Origin: Amycolatopsis sp. WAC 01376
GTDB taxonomy: Bacteria; Actinomycetota; Actinomycetes; Mycobacteriales; Pseudonocardiaceae
Length of the DNA stretch: 64,000 nt
Assembly: GCF_003947415.1 (NCBI RefSeq)
Contig: NZ_QHKL01000003.1
Span: forward strand, 186,001 to 250,000
Direction: 5' to 3'
Each line of letters begins with the position of its first letter. Position 1 is the stretch's first letter. Below the pieces are notes generated by a model that saw nothing but the letters and a program-made list of their open reading frames with translations, had not been told where the DNA came from and did not search any database. Positions 18,709-27,561 of this stretch are shown piece by piece. The position numbers and the translations under genes are program-made.

Positions 18709-20427
18709 CCGGGCAGGGGTGGAGATGCCCAGCAGGGACAAACCCAGCGTCAAGGTCTTCGACGTGAGTTCGGCCAGCAGCAGACGAGAGTCGCGGACGC
18801 CGTCGCCTTCCGCGTCCAGCACCGGACACAGTTCGTAGAACCGCGAGAACACGACGGCGGTTTCGTACAGGTAGGTGCACAGCTTGTGGGGGAGATGCCC
18901 GGCGGTCGCCGCGCCGACCGCCTCGGGAAAGCGGGTCAGCGCGAGCGCCAGTGCCCGTTCCGCGGGATGGCCGAGCAGGATCCGCGCTCCGGTGAGGTCC
19001 TGATCCGCCCTCGCCAGCACGGAACGGATCCGTGCGTTGGCGTACTGCAGGTAGACCGACGTGTTCCCGTTCTTGGAGAGCATGCGTTCCCAGGAGAAGA
19101 CGTAGTCACGCTCGCGATCGCCGGAAAGATCCGCGTATTTGAGCGCGCCGATCCCGACCGCCCTGGCGACCTCTTCCCGGACCTCGGGGGAGAGGTCGCC
19201 TCGGCCCTCGATCACCTCGGCGGCATGGGAAACCGCCTCGGTGAGCAGATCGAAAAGACGGACCGATTCACCCGCGCGGGTCTTCATGGCACGGCCGTCC
19301 TCGCCAAGCACCGAGCCGAACCCGATGTGCTCGGCCCGATGCTCCTCGCTGAGCCAGCCAGCGGCCCGGCAGACGGCGAACACCATCGCGAAGTGCTGTG
19401 CTTGTGGCGTTCCGACGACGTAGAGCAGATCGGTGACACCACGTTGTTCCGTCCAGTAGCGCAGGGTCGCGAGGTCGGTGGCGGCATAGCCGTAACCGCC
19501 GTCCCGCTTCCGCACGATGAGCGGCAGCGGCTCGCCTTCCCGGTTGCGGAAACCGTCGGGAAAGACGCAGACCGCGCCATCGCTGATCTCGGTCGACCCG
19601 GCGGTGGTCAGGTCGTCCACGACCGCGGCGAGAAACGGGCCGTAGAAGCTCTCGCCGTAGATGTCCTCGCTCGACAGGCCGATCCCGAGGAGTTCGTAGA
19701 CCTGGCTGAAATGCCGGGTCGACTCGTCGACCAGACGCCGCCACAGCGACAAGGTCTCGTCGTCGCCGCCTTGAAGCAGCACCACACGTTCCCGTGACCG
19801 GGTCGCGAAGTCCTCGTCGGTTTCGAACTTCGACCGGGCGGCCCGATAGAAGCCGTTGAGGTCTCCGATCGTGTAAGGACCTGACGGGCGTTCGTCGAGC
19901 AGGTGCTCGATCAGCATGCCGAACGGAGTGCCCCAATCGCCGAGATGGTTGTGCGGGATCACTTCGTGCCCGGCGAACCGCGACAGCCGCGTGATGGCGT
20001 CACCGATGACGCTCGACCGCAGATGCCCGGCGTGCATTTCCTTCGCCACGTTCGGGCTGCTGTAGTCGATGGCGATCCGCCGCGGTCGCGGCGTCACCCC
20101 GACGCCCAGCCGTGGGTCACCGTTGAGCGCGGTCGTCCGCTCTGCAAGCCAGGACGAGCGCAGCGTGAAGTTGAGAAAGCCCGGCCCCGCGACCTCCGGC
20201 GGCTCGGCGATATCGGCGACGTCGAGCCGTGCCGCGATGTCGGCGGCGATTTCCCTCGGCGGCTTGCCGAGCCGTTTGCCCAGACTCATCGCCAGATCGC
20301 ACTGATAGTCGACCCCGCTCTGCGAGGAGACCCGCACCAGTGCGGACGGCGGCTCGATGTCGGTGACGTGACGGAGGGCTTCCACCACGCGTCGCGCCAA
20401 TTCCTCGCTCACATCGCCGAACAACAC
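18703..20427 (-). CDS. argS: Arginyl-tRNA synthetase
   Basis: 574 aa, class I synthetase that charges tRNA-Arg. Seen: N-terminal Arg-S domain, HIGH-type motif HAGHLRSS within SSPNVAKEMHAGHLR, the KMSKS equivalent MKTRAGE, and a C-terminal DALR anticodon-binding domain (YLQYANARIRSVL). GTG 20427 follows AAGGAGGGG, better than the frame's first codon at 20472. The setting (monooxygenase on one side, MFS transporter on the other) is not the usual argS neighbourhood, so a second, perhaps specialised copy is possible (inference). Confidence 0.92.
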   Translation of the reverse strand: MLFGDVSEELARRVVEALRHVTDIEPPSALVRVSSQSGVDYQCDLAMSLGKRLGKPPREIAADIAARLDVADIAEPPEVAGPGFLNFTLRSSWLAERTTALNGDPRLGVGVTPRPRRIAIDYSSPNVAKEMHAGHLRSSVIGDAITRLSRFAGHEVIPHNHLGDWGTPFGMLIEHLLDERPSGPYTIGDLNGFYRAARSKFETDEDFATRSRERVVLLQGGDDETLSLWRRLVDESTRHFSQVYELLGIGLSSEDIYGESFYGPFLAAVVDDLTTAGSTEISDGAVCVFPDGFRNREGEPLPLIVRKRDGGYGYAATDLATLRYWTEQRGVTDLLYVVGTPQAQHFAMVFAVCRAAGWLSEEHRAEHIGFGSVLGEDGRAMKTRAGESVRLFDLLTEAVSHAAEVIEGRGDLSPEVREEVARAVGIGALKYADLSGDRERDYVFSWERMLSKNGNTSVYLQYANARIRSVLARADQDLTGARILLGHPAERALALALTRFPEAVGAATAGHLPHKLCTYLYETAVVFSRFYELCPVLDAEGDGVRDSRLLLAELTSKTLTLGLSLLGISTPARL

Positions 20428-20499
20428 GGTGCCCCTCCTTCGCGCTCGTCGTAGGAGCGCGAGGGTAGCCACCTCACCGCGTTGTCGGCGACGGAGTTT

Positions 20500-21786
20500 T
20501 CAGCGCAGGTCGCTGCCCTTGGTCTCCGGCAGGGTCCGGATGACGAAGAACGCGATCGCCGCTCCGGCGGCCACGTACCAGAAGAACAACGTCGACAGTC
20601 CGGCGTCGGACAGCGCGGTGAGCACCAGGGGAGCGGTGCCGCCGAACAGCGCGACGGTCAGGTTGTACCAGGCGCCGATGCCCAGCCCGCGTAGTTCGGT
20701 GGGGAACAGTTCGCTCATGATCGCGGGCGCGATGGACGTCATCGCCGTGTACAGGCAGAGCCCGACGCAGAACACGACCAACAACCCCGGCAGTCCCGGC
20801 CGGACCAAAGTGGACAGTGGGACGATGAGGATCGCGGTCGCCGCCGACCAGAAGAGCAGCTGTGGTTTCCGGCCGAAGCGGTCCGACAACGCACCCATCG
20901 GGTATTGAAGCGCGACGAACAACGCCGTCGCGATCGACAACGCGAGGAACACGTCGACGTCGTCGGCCTTGCGGGTCTTGACCGCGAACGACGTCAGGGC
21001 ACTGAAGAACGTGTAGTAGCAAAGGGTCGAGAGCATCGAGAAACCGACGAGCTGCACGACGGCCCGAGGGTGCTCGCGAAGAGTGGTGCGCAGCGGCCGT
21101 TCGACCCGGCGCGCCGTCGACTTCTTCGCCTCGAAGATCTCCGTCTCGGCGAGACTGCGCCGGAGCCACAGGCCGATGATGCCGAGAACGCCGCCGAGCA
21201 GGAACGGGATCCGCCAGCCGTACGCGGTCAGATCCGCCTTGGACATCGTCCGCGCGAGCACGAACCCGAGGATCGAGGCGAGCAGGACGGCGGAACCGGT
21301 CGAGATGTAGAAGAAGGCGGAGTACCGCCCGCGCCGGGTGGGCGGGGCGATCTCACCCAGGTACGCCGAAGCATTGGAGACCTCGCCGCCGAGCGACAAT
21401 CCCTGCGCCACCCTCGCCAGCAGCAACAGGATCGGGGCCAACCAGCCGACCTGGTCGAACGTCGGCAGCAGGCCGATCGCCACCGAACCGCCCGCCATCA
21501 GCACGATGGTCAGGATCATCGCGGGCTTCCGGCCTCTGACATCGGCGAAGCGGCCGAGCAACATCCCGCCGAGCGGCCGGAAGAAGAACGCCAGCGCGTA
21601 CGTGGCGAAGGTGTTGATCAACGCGAGGGCTTCGTTGCCCTTGGGGAAGAACTCGCTGGCGAAGTAGATGCTGAAGGTCGCGTAGATGGTCCAGTCGAAC
21701 CATTCCAGCGCGTTCCCGACACTGGCGGCGAACAGTTTCTTCACCGGCAGCCGATGCTCTAGCCGCTCCGTCGTCGCCTCCGCCAT
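20500..21786 (-). CDS. MFS transporter, metabolite:H+ symporter (MHS) family
   Basis: 428 aa with 12 predicted membrane segments. Seen: ASVGNALEWFDWTIYATFSIYFASEFFP at the start and GRFADVRGRKPAM in loop 2-3, both typical of ProP/ShiA/KgtP-type MHS symporters, and a second GALSDRFGRKPQ in loop 8-9. Likely imports an organic acid, osmolyte or aromatic compound with protons. ATG 21786 follows GGAGGTGCC. The substrate is not predictable. Confidence 0.88.
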   Translation of the reverse strand: MAEATTERLEHRLPVKKLFAASVGNALEWFDWTIYATFSIYFASEFFPKGNEALALINTFATYALAFFFRPLGGMLLGRFADVRGRKPAMILTIVLMAGGSVAIGLLPTFDQVGWLAPILLLLARVAQGLSLGGEVSNASAYLGEIAPPTRRGRYSAFFYISTGSAVLLASILGFVLARTMSKADLTAYGWRIPFLLGGVLGIIGLWLRRSLAETEIFEAKKSTARRVERPLRTTLREHPRAVVQLVGFSMLSTLCYYTFFSALTSFAVKTRKADDVDVFLALSIATALFVALQYPMGALSDRFGRKPQLLFWSAATAILIVPLSTLVRPGLPGLLVVFCVGLCLYTAMTSIAPAIMSELFPTELRGLGIGAWYNLTVALFGGTAPLVLTALSDAGLSTLFFWYVAAGAAIAFFVIRTLPETKGSDLR

Positions 21787-21877
21787 CGGCACCTCCGTAC
21801 TCGCGCGTGGACGGAACCTTGCCAGAAAGTTCCCGCGCGGGAAAGAACCTGTCGAATGCCGGGATCGGGCTCCTCGG

Positions 21878-23983
21878 TCACGAAGTGCTGGCGAGAGCGA
21901 ACGGCAGCACCGCACGGGCTCCGGCTTGGCGGAGCAGACGCGCGGACAACGTCATCGTCCACCCGGTGTCGATGAGGTCGTCGACCAGCAGGATCGGGCC
22001 CTCGGCCGCGGCGACCTCGGCGGCGAGCTCGTCGGGAAGGCTGAGGCGTTTCCACAGATCGGCCAGCCGTTGCGCGCTGTTCGCCTGCCGCGGAGGCGGC
22101 CCCGCCGAGGTGATGGCGCCCAGATAGTCCAGCCGTCCGATCGAGGCCAGCTTCATCGCGAGACTGTGCACCAGCTGGGGCCGCGTGGCGGAGGGCACCT
22201 CCACCACCGCGACCGGACGTTCCGTCCACTGCCAGCCCTTGAGCACCTCGATACAGGCCTGGAACACCGGATCGGGGAGTTCGGCGTCCGCCGCGGCCGG
22301 GCCGACGAGTTCACGCAGCCGTGTGCCCCAGCCGACGTCGGTGACACGGCCGACGACCTGGCCGGTCTCGGCCTGCTCGCCTGCCGGCAGCCGTCCGGAA
22401 AGCGGGACGTCCAGCCCGGCCATCCCGGTCGGCCACATCTTCCGCGGCGCGACCTCGACCCCCGGACGGCGGAGCCGTTGCCGGGTGGCGTCGACGACGT
22501 CGTCGGAAATCGTGGTGTCCCAATGCTTTCCGGTGCAGTTGTCACAACGTCCGCAGGGAGTGGCTTCGGGATCGTCGAGCTGCTTGCGCAGGAATTCCAT
22601 CCGGCAGCCGGTGGTCTCCAGGTACGCCAGCATGGCGTTCTGTTCGTTGGTCCGCGCAGCGCTCACTCGCGCGTAGCGTTCCTTGTCGTAGCGCCACTCT
22701 TCGCCGGTGCCTTCCCAGCCGCCCTTGACCCGGCGCACGGCGCCGTCGACGTCCAGCACCTTCAGGACCATCTCCAGCCGGGAGCGGGAGAGCTCGACGA
22801 ACGGTTCGAGCGCCGGTGTCGACAGTGGACGGTCCGCGTACGCCAGCGCGTTGAGCACCTGGGTCACCCGAAGTTCGTCCGGGAACGCCAGCGAACCGAA
22901 GTACGCCCAGATGTCCTTGTCCTCGTGACCCGGCAGCAGGATCACTTCGGCGCGATCGACACCACGACCGGCACGGCCGACCTGCTGGTAGTACGCGATG
23001 GGGGAGGACGGAGCGCCGAGATGGACGACGAAGCCCAGGTCCGGCTTGTCGAACCCCATGCCCAGCGCCGAAGTGGCCACCAGTGCCTTGACGTTGTTGT
23101 TCAGCAGATCGTCTTCGGCCGCTTGCCGGTCCGCCGGGTCGGTCTTCCCGGTGTAGGCGGCGACCGGATAGCCGCGCTCGGTCAGCAGGCCGGCCACATC
23201 GTGCGCGGCCGCGACGGTGAGCGTGTAGATGATCCCGGATCCCGGCAGCTCCGCCAGGTGTTCGGCCAGCCAGGCGAGCCGGGCCTGCGACGTCGGCAGC
23301 TTGGCCACCGACAGATGCAGGCTTTCGCGGTCCAGGCTGCCGCGCAGGACGAGGGTGTCGCCCCCGTTGCCGATGCCGAGCTGCTCGGCGACGTCGGTCG
23401 CCACGCGGTCGTTCGCGGTCGCGGTGGTGGCGAGTACCGGGACGCCGTCGGGCAGATCCTTCAGCAGCGTCCGCAGCCGCCGGTAGTCCGGCCGGAAGTC
23501 GTGGCCCCAGTCCGAGATGCAGTGCGCCTCGTCGACCACGAGGAGGCCGGCCGTCGCGGTCAGCTTCGGCAGGACGGTGTCGCGGAAGTCCGGGTTGTTG
23601 AGCCGTTCCGGGCTGACGAGGAGGACGTCGACCTCGCCCGCCGCGATCGCGGCCTGGACCTGATCCCACTCCTGCGGGTTCGCGGAGTTCATCGTCACCG
23701 CGCGGATACCCGCCCGCGCCGCCGCGGAGATCTGGTTGCGCATCAGCGCGAGCAGCGGCGAGATGATCACGGTCGGGCCGTTGCCGCGTTCCCGCAGCAA
23801 CGCGGTGGCCAGGAAGTACACCGCGGACTTCCCCCAGCCGGTGCGCTGCACGACGAGCGCGCGACGGCTGTGCGCGACCAGCGCTTCGATGGCCGTCCAC
23901 TGGTCGTCACGCAGGCGGGCGCCGTCGCCCGCCAACGACTGGAGGAGGGTCTCGGCGCGGTCCCGGAGAGTCGATGTGTCCAC
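21878..23983 (-). CDS. recQ: RecQ-family DNA helicase with C-terminal PRTase-like domain
   Basis: 701 aa; 3'-5' superfamily 2 helicase. Seen: P-loop TGWGKSAVYFL, DEAH box VVDEAHCISDWGHDFRP, motif VI QQVGRAGRG, and a zinc-binding cysteine cluster CGRCDNCTG near residue 500. The last 130 residues are unlike standard RecQ and carry ILLVDDLIDTGWT, a PRPP-binding loop of type I phosphoribosyltransferases. GTG 23983 follows AGAGGTGGGG. Divergent from nadD. The helicase call is sure; the role of the PRTase-like domain (perhaps nucleotide sensing) is not. Confidence 0.9.
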   Translation of the reverse strand: MDTSTLRDRAETLLQSLAGDGARLRDDQWTAIEALVAHSRRALVVQRTGWGKSAVYFLATALLRERGNGPTVIISPLLALMRNQISAAARAGIRAVTMNSANPQEWDQVQAAIAAGEVDVLLVSPERLNNPDFRDTVLPKLTATAGLLVVDEAHCISDWGHDFRPDYRRLRTLLKDLPDGVPVLATTATANDRVATDVAEQLGIGNGGDTLVLRGSLDRESLHLSVAKLPTSQARLAWLAEHLAELPGSGIIYTLTVAAAHDVAGLLTERGYPVAAYTGKTDPADRQAAEDDLLNNNVKALVATSALGMGFDKPDLGFVVHLGAPSSPIAYYQQVGRAGRGVDRAEVILLPGHEDKDIWAYFGSLAFPDELRVTQVLNALAYADRPLSTPALEPFVELSRSRLEMVLKVLDVDGAVRRVKGGWEGTGEEWRYDKERYARVSAARTNEQNAMLAYLETTGCRMEFLRKQLDDPEATPCGRCDNCTGKHWDTTISDDVVDATRQRLRRPGVEVAPRKMWPTGMAGLDVPLSGRLPAGEQAETGQVVGRVTDVGWGTRLRELVGPAAADAELPDPVFQACIEVLKGWQWTERPVAVVEVPSATRPQLVHSLAMKLASIGRLDYLGAITSAGPPPRQANSAQRLADLWKRLSLPDELAAEVAAAEGPILLVDDLIDTGWTMTLSARLLRQAGARAVLPFALASTS

Positions 23984-24032
23984 GTCCCCACCTCTACCCC
24001 ATGCCACCGACGAAGTCGCGATCGGCATGTCG

Positions 24033-24047
24033 TGAACGGACCGTTCA
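24033..24047. repeat. Palindrome TGAACGGACCGTTCA, second copy of the 4240 motif
   Basis: A 15-bp dyad in the recQ-nadD intergenic region, followed 5 bp later by GGAACGGAC. It matches the outer arm of the palindrome at 4240-4286. Here the genes are divergent, so a terminator role does not fit; it could be a protein-binding site or a dispersed repeat. Confidence 0.5.
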
Positions 24048-24144
24048 TCCATGGAACGGACTGTAATGTGACCCAGATCACCACCGGTCGGTGGGTCCGG
24101 CGACCCGCGCGTGAAGCCGTGCGCGCTGTATAGGCTCACGACCC

Positions 24145-24777
24145 ATGTCACCACGCAGGATCGGGGTCATGGGCGGCACGTTCGACCCCATTCACCACGG
24201 GCACCTCGTCGCGGCCAGCGAAGTCCAGTCCCGGTTCGCGCTCGACGAGGTCATCTTCGTGCCCACCGGTCAGCCGTGGCAGAAGTCCGACAGAGTGGTC
24301 ACCCGGGCCGAGGACCGCTACCTGATGACCGTGATCGCGACGGCGTCCAACCCCGTGTTCTCGGTCAGCCGCGTCGACATCGACCGCGTCGGGCAGACCT
24401 ACACCGTCGACACCCTGCGCGACCTGCGTGCGGAGTATCCCGACGACCAGCTGTTCTTCATCACCGGCGCGGACGCGCTCGAACAGATCCTCACCTGGCG
24501 CAACGCCGACGAGCTGTTCGACCTGGCGCATTTCATCGGCGTCACCAGGCCTGGCTACCGGCTCAATTCGCAGCATCTGCCGAGCGGGAAGGTGAGCCTC
24601 GTCGAGGTGACCGCGATGGCGATCTCGTCCACCGCGTGCCGTGAGCGGGTCGAGGCCGGGGAGCCCGTCTGGTACCTCGTCCCCGACGGTGTGGTGCGCT
24701 ACATCGCCAAAAAGGACCTCTATCGGAAAGACCGGGGTTCCCCACCGGGTACCCTCGTCGGGCGCACCCGCGAGTAA
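24145..24777 (+). CDS. nadD: Nicotinate-nucleotide adenylyltransferase
   Basis: 210 aa; makes deamido-NAD from NaMN and ATP. Seen: [15 protein letters not shown] with the HxGH nucleotidyltransferase motif near the N-terminus, and the SSTACRERV motif (ISSTxxR type) near residue 160. TATAGG about 12 bp before the ATG looks like a -10 box for a short-leader transcript. It heads the nadD-rsfS-gpgP-octT-degV series found in mycobacteria and relatives. Confidence 0.96.
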   Translation: MSPRRIGVMGGTFDPIHHGHLVAASEVQSRFALDEVIFVPTGQPWQKSDRVVTRAEDRYLMTVIATASNPVFSVSRVDIDRVGQTYTVDTLRDLRAEYPDDQLFFITGADALEQILTWRNADELFDLAHFIGVTRPGYRLNSQHLPSGKVSLVEVTAMAISSTACRERVEAGEPVWYLVPDGVVRYIAKKDLYRKDRGSPPGTLVGRTRE

Positions 24778-24799
24778 AGCCATCTGTTTGAGGAGAACT

Positions 24800-25219
24800 G
24801 TGACAGCCACGTCCGAGGCACGAGAGCTGGCCGTAGCGGCCGCCCATGCGGCGGCGGACAAGAAGGCGAGCGACGTGGTCGTGCTGGACGTGTCCGACCA
24901 GCTGGTGATCACCGACGCCTTCGTTATCGCGTCCGCGCCCAACGAACGCCAGGTCGGCGCCATCGTCGACAACGTCGAGGAGCAGCTGCGGCTCGGCGGG
25001 CACAAGCCCGTCCGCCGTGAAGGCGCCCGTGAGGGCCGCTGGGTCCTGCTGGACTACGTCGACGTCGTCATCCACGTCCAGCACCAGGAGGAACGCTCCT
25101 TCTACGGTCTCGAGCGGCTCTGGAAGGACTGCCCGCGGATCGAGGTCGCCGGTCTGGCAGTGCCGGATCATCAGGACCCAGCCGAGGAGGACCCCGCCGA
25201 CGCGCAAGGCGCCCCATGA
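24800..25219 (+). CDS. rsfS: Ribosomal silencing factor RsfS
   Basis: 139 aa; binds L14 and blocks subunit joining under starvation. Seen: DVVVLDVSDQLVITDAFVIASAPNERQV and the GLERLWKDCPRIEV end of the domain, both typical of the Iojap/DUF143 family. GTG 24800 follows AGGAG at 24791-24795. The 22-bp gap after nadD and the ATGA overlap with the next gene indicate one operon. Confidence 0.95.
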   Translation: MTATSEARELAVAAAHAAADKKASDVVVLDVSDQLVITDAFVIASAPNERQVGAIVDNVEEQLRLGGHKPVRREGAREGRWVLLDYVDVVIHVQHQEERSFYGLERLWKDCPRIEVAGLAVPDHQDPAEEDPADAQGAP

Positions 25220-25830
25220 GCCCGCGGCGGCTGGTGCTCTGGCGCCACGGTGAGACCGATTACAACGCGGCGGGCCGGATGCAGGGGCATCTGGACTCCG
25301 CGTTGACGCCGGTCGGCTGGAACCAGGCCAGGTTCGCCGTGCCCGCGCTCGCCCGGTTCTCGCCGGATCTGGTGATCGCCTCGGATCTGCGCCGCGCGAC
25401 CGACACGGCCACCGTGCTCACGGAGGCCATCGGCGTCCCGCTGCGGATCGACAAGCGTCTTCGGGAAACCCATCTGGGTGAATGGCAGGGCTTCACCGGC
25501 CAGCAGGTCGACGAGTCGTACCCGGGTGAACGCGCACGCTGGCGCGTCGACGCGACATGGGCCCCGCCCGGTGGCGAGTCGCGGGTGGACGTCGCCGAAC
25601 GCGCGATGGAGGTCGTCGCGGACCTGGACCTGCCCAATTCCGACGCGGGCGACGCCGTGCTGCTCGCCACGCACGGTGGCCTGATCATCGCGCTGACCGC
25701 GAAACTGCTCGGTCTCCCGGTCACCTCCTGGCCGGCGCTGGGCGGCATCGCGAACTGTCACTGGGTCGAGCTGACCCGGCGCGACGGCAACTGGCGGCTG
25801 GCCGCCTACAACGCGGGCATCACCGGCTGA
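25216..25830 (+). CDS. gpgP: Histidine phosphatase (glucosyl-3-phosphoglycerate phosphatase-like)
   Basis: 204 aa of the phosphoglycerate mutase-like histidine phosphatase superfamily. Seen: catalytic LWRHGETDYN, RRATDTATVL, ETHLGEWQGF, and the second histidine in LLATHGG. In mycobacteria the gene at this place (after rsfS, before octT) encodes GpgP, which dephosphorylates glucosyl-3-phosphoglycerate for methylglucose lipopolysaccharide; the assignment here rests on synteny plus family. It overlaps rsfS by 4 bp. Confidence 0.85.
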   Translation: MSPRRLVLWRHGETDYNAAGRMQGHLDSALTPVGWNQARFAVPALARFSPDLVIASDLRRATDTATVLTEAIGVPLRIDKRLRETHLGEWQGFTGQQVDESYPGERARWRVDATWAPPGGESRVDVAERAMEVVADLDLPNSDAGDAVLLATHGGLIIALTAKLLGLPVTSWPALGGIANCHWVELTRRDGNWRLAAYNAGITG

Positions 25831-25833
25831 CCC

Positions 25834-26559
25834 ATGGCCCCGCGCCTGCTGGTGTTCGGCGATTCCCTCAGCTTCCACGGCCCCGACGGCCCGCACGCCG
25901 CCGACGACGCGCGTCTGTGGCCCAACATCACCGCCGAAGCGCTCGGTGGCGTCGCGGACCTCGTCGCCGGGTTCGGCTGGAATGCCCGTGACGCCTGGTG
26001 GTCGTTGATCGGTGATCCGCGTGTCTGGGCCGACCTCCATCACGTCGACGCCGTCGTGCTGGCCATCGGGAGCATGGACACCCTGCCCTCGCCGCTGCCC
26101 ACCTACCTGCGCACAGGTCTCCGCTATCTGCGGCCCGACCCGCTGCGACGCGTGGTGCGGAAGGCGTACCTGGCCGCTCAGCCCCGGCTCGCGATCGCAC
26201 TCCGAGGTCGTCCGGTGGTCTTGCCGTCGAAGCTCACCGTCCAGTATCTCGACACCGCTGTCGGAGCCTTGCGCGCGCTGCGACCGGAACTGCCGATCTT
26301 CGGCATGCTGCCCTCCGTGCATCGATCCGACTCGTACGGCCGCGTCCACACCGCCCGCGCCGGTGCCGCCGCCGCCCTCGCCGACTGGGGCCGTCGCGCG
26401 GACGTCCCGCTGCTCGATCTCGAAGCCGTCGTCGGCGAACACGTGCTGAGCGGCCGGGGCAATCCGGACGGCATGCACTGGGGTTGGGAAGGACATGCCG
26501 CCGTCGGCGCGGAAATGGCCCGCCTGATGGCCCCGGTGCTCCGCCCCGCGGCAACGTAG
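25834..26559 (+). CDS. octT: SGNH-family octanoyltransferase/hydrolase (OctT-like)
   Basis: 241 aa. Seen: block I LLVFGDSLSFHGP with the nucleophile serine, an RTGLRYLRP middle, and a late block V NPDGMHWGWEGHA carrying Asp and His. It begins 3 bp after the histidine phosphatase. In mycobacteria the syntenic gene acylates diglucosylglycerate with octanoate during methylglucose lipopolysaccharide synthesis; I infer the same role from position and fold. A plain lipase/esterase is the alternative. Confidence 0.75.
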   Translation: MAPRLLVFGDSLSFHGPDGPHAADDARLWPNITAEALGGVADLVAGFGWNARDAWWSLIGDPRVWADLHHVDAVVLAIGSMDTLPSPLPTYLRTGLRYLRPDPLRRVVRKAYLAAQPRLAIALRGRPVVLPSKLTVQYLDTAVGALRALRPELPIFGMLPSVHRSDSYGRVHTARAGAAAALADWGRRADVPLLDLEAVVGEHVLSGRGNPDGMHWGWEGHAAVGAEMARLMAPVLRPAAT

Positions 26560-26569
26560 GCTGGCTGCC

Positions 26570-27415
26570 GTGTCGGTCGCCGTAGTCACGGATTCCACCG
26601 CCCACCTGCCGGAAGGCTTCGCCGAACGGAACGGGATCCGGGTGGTCCCGCTGCACGTCCTCGTGGACGGTGTCGTCTTTCTCGACGGCGTCGAAATGGG
26701 GCCCGCGGCCTTGGCCGAGGCGCTCGGCAAACGCAGTCTGGTGACGACGTCCCGGCCGACACCCGCCGAGTTCGTCAAGGAGTTCCGGGCGGCGCTGGCC
26801 GAGGGCGCGGACGCCGTCGTGTCGGTCCATCTGTCCCGTGAGTTGTCCGGGACCTGGGAGGCGGCGGTGCTTGCCGCTCAGGAGGTCGGGCCGGACAAGG
26901 TGCGGGTGGTCGATTCACGCAGCACCGCGATGGGGCTCGGCTTCGCCGCCTTGCGAGCGGCGAGCGCCGCCGCGGACGGGGCGGATCCGGCCGAAGTGGA
27001 GGCCGCGGCGGTCGACGCGGTGAGCCGCTCGGAAACCCTGTTCGCCGTCGAGACCCTCGAATACCTGCGCCGTGGCGGGCGGATCGGCCCGGCCGCCGCC
27101 CTCCTCGGCACCGCGCTCGCGGTGAAACCGGTGCTCCACATATCCGAAGGCAGGATCCAGCCGCTGGAGAAGGTCCGGACGATGAATCGCGCCGTGGCTC
27201 GCCTGGTCGAGCTCGCCGTGAAGGCGGCCGAAGGTGGACTCGCCGACATCGCCGTCCATCACCTGGCTTCCCCGGAACGCGCCGTCGAATTGGCCAACCG
27301 GTTGGAGGAGGCCATCAGCTGCCCGGAGGGGTGCGTGGTTTCGGAGATCGGCGCGGTCATCGGGGCCCACACCGGCCCCGGTGTGCTCGGTGTCGTGATC
27401 CAGCGCGCGGGTTAG
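26570..27415 (+). CDS. DegV family protein (fatty-acid-binding)
   Basis: 281 aa. Seen: VAVVTDSTAHLP at the start, LVTTSRPTPAEF, VVSVHLSRELSGTWEAA and VVDSRSTAMGLGF, the fatty-acid-cradle motifs of DegV/FakB proteins. In Firmicutes FakB presents fatty acids to a kinase; in actinobacteria the role is not settled. It starts with GTG 10 bp after octT, so it is likely in the same operon. Confidence 0.9.
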   Translation: MSVAVVTDSTAHLPEGFAERNGIRVVPLHVLVDGVVFLDGVEMGPAALAEALGKRSLVTTSRPTPAEFVKEFRAALAEGADAVVSVHLSRELSGTWEAAVLAAQEVGPDKVRVVDSRSTAMGLGFAALRAASAAADGADPAEVEAAAVDAVSRSETLFAVETLEYLRRGGRIGPAAALLGTALAVKPVLHISEGRIQPLEKVRTMNRAVARLVELAVKAAEGGLADIAVHHLASPERAVELANRLEEAISCPEGCVVSEIGAVIGAHTGPGVLGVVIQRAG

Positions 27416-27481
27416 GGCAATCCGCCAGCTTCCCATACGGCACCGACGGAAACCGGTGATCCGGCCTCGGCAGGGGCCGAG

Positions 27482-27508
27482 TTGTCCACAACACCCCACT
27501 TGTCCACA
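27482..27508 (+). promoter_or_regulatory. Two direct TTGTCCACA DnaA-box-like sites
   Basis: TTGTCCACA occurs at 27482-27490 and again at 27500-27508, same strand, 18 bp apart. This 9-mer is the preferred DnaA box in Streptomyces and relatives. The pair lies 54 bp before comEA. Two perfect copies this close are unlikely by chance, but whether DnaA binds here is untested. Confidence 0.45.
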
Positions 27509-27561
27509 GCCCCGGGATTTGCCACTGCCGCCCGCCATCCCCGCTCCGTAGCGTCGTTCAC

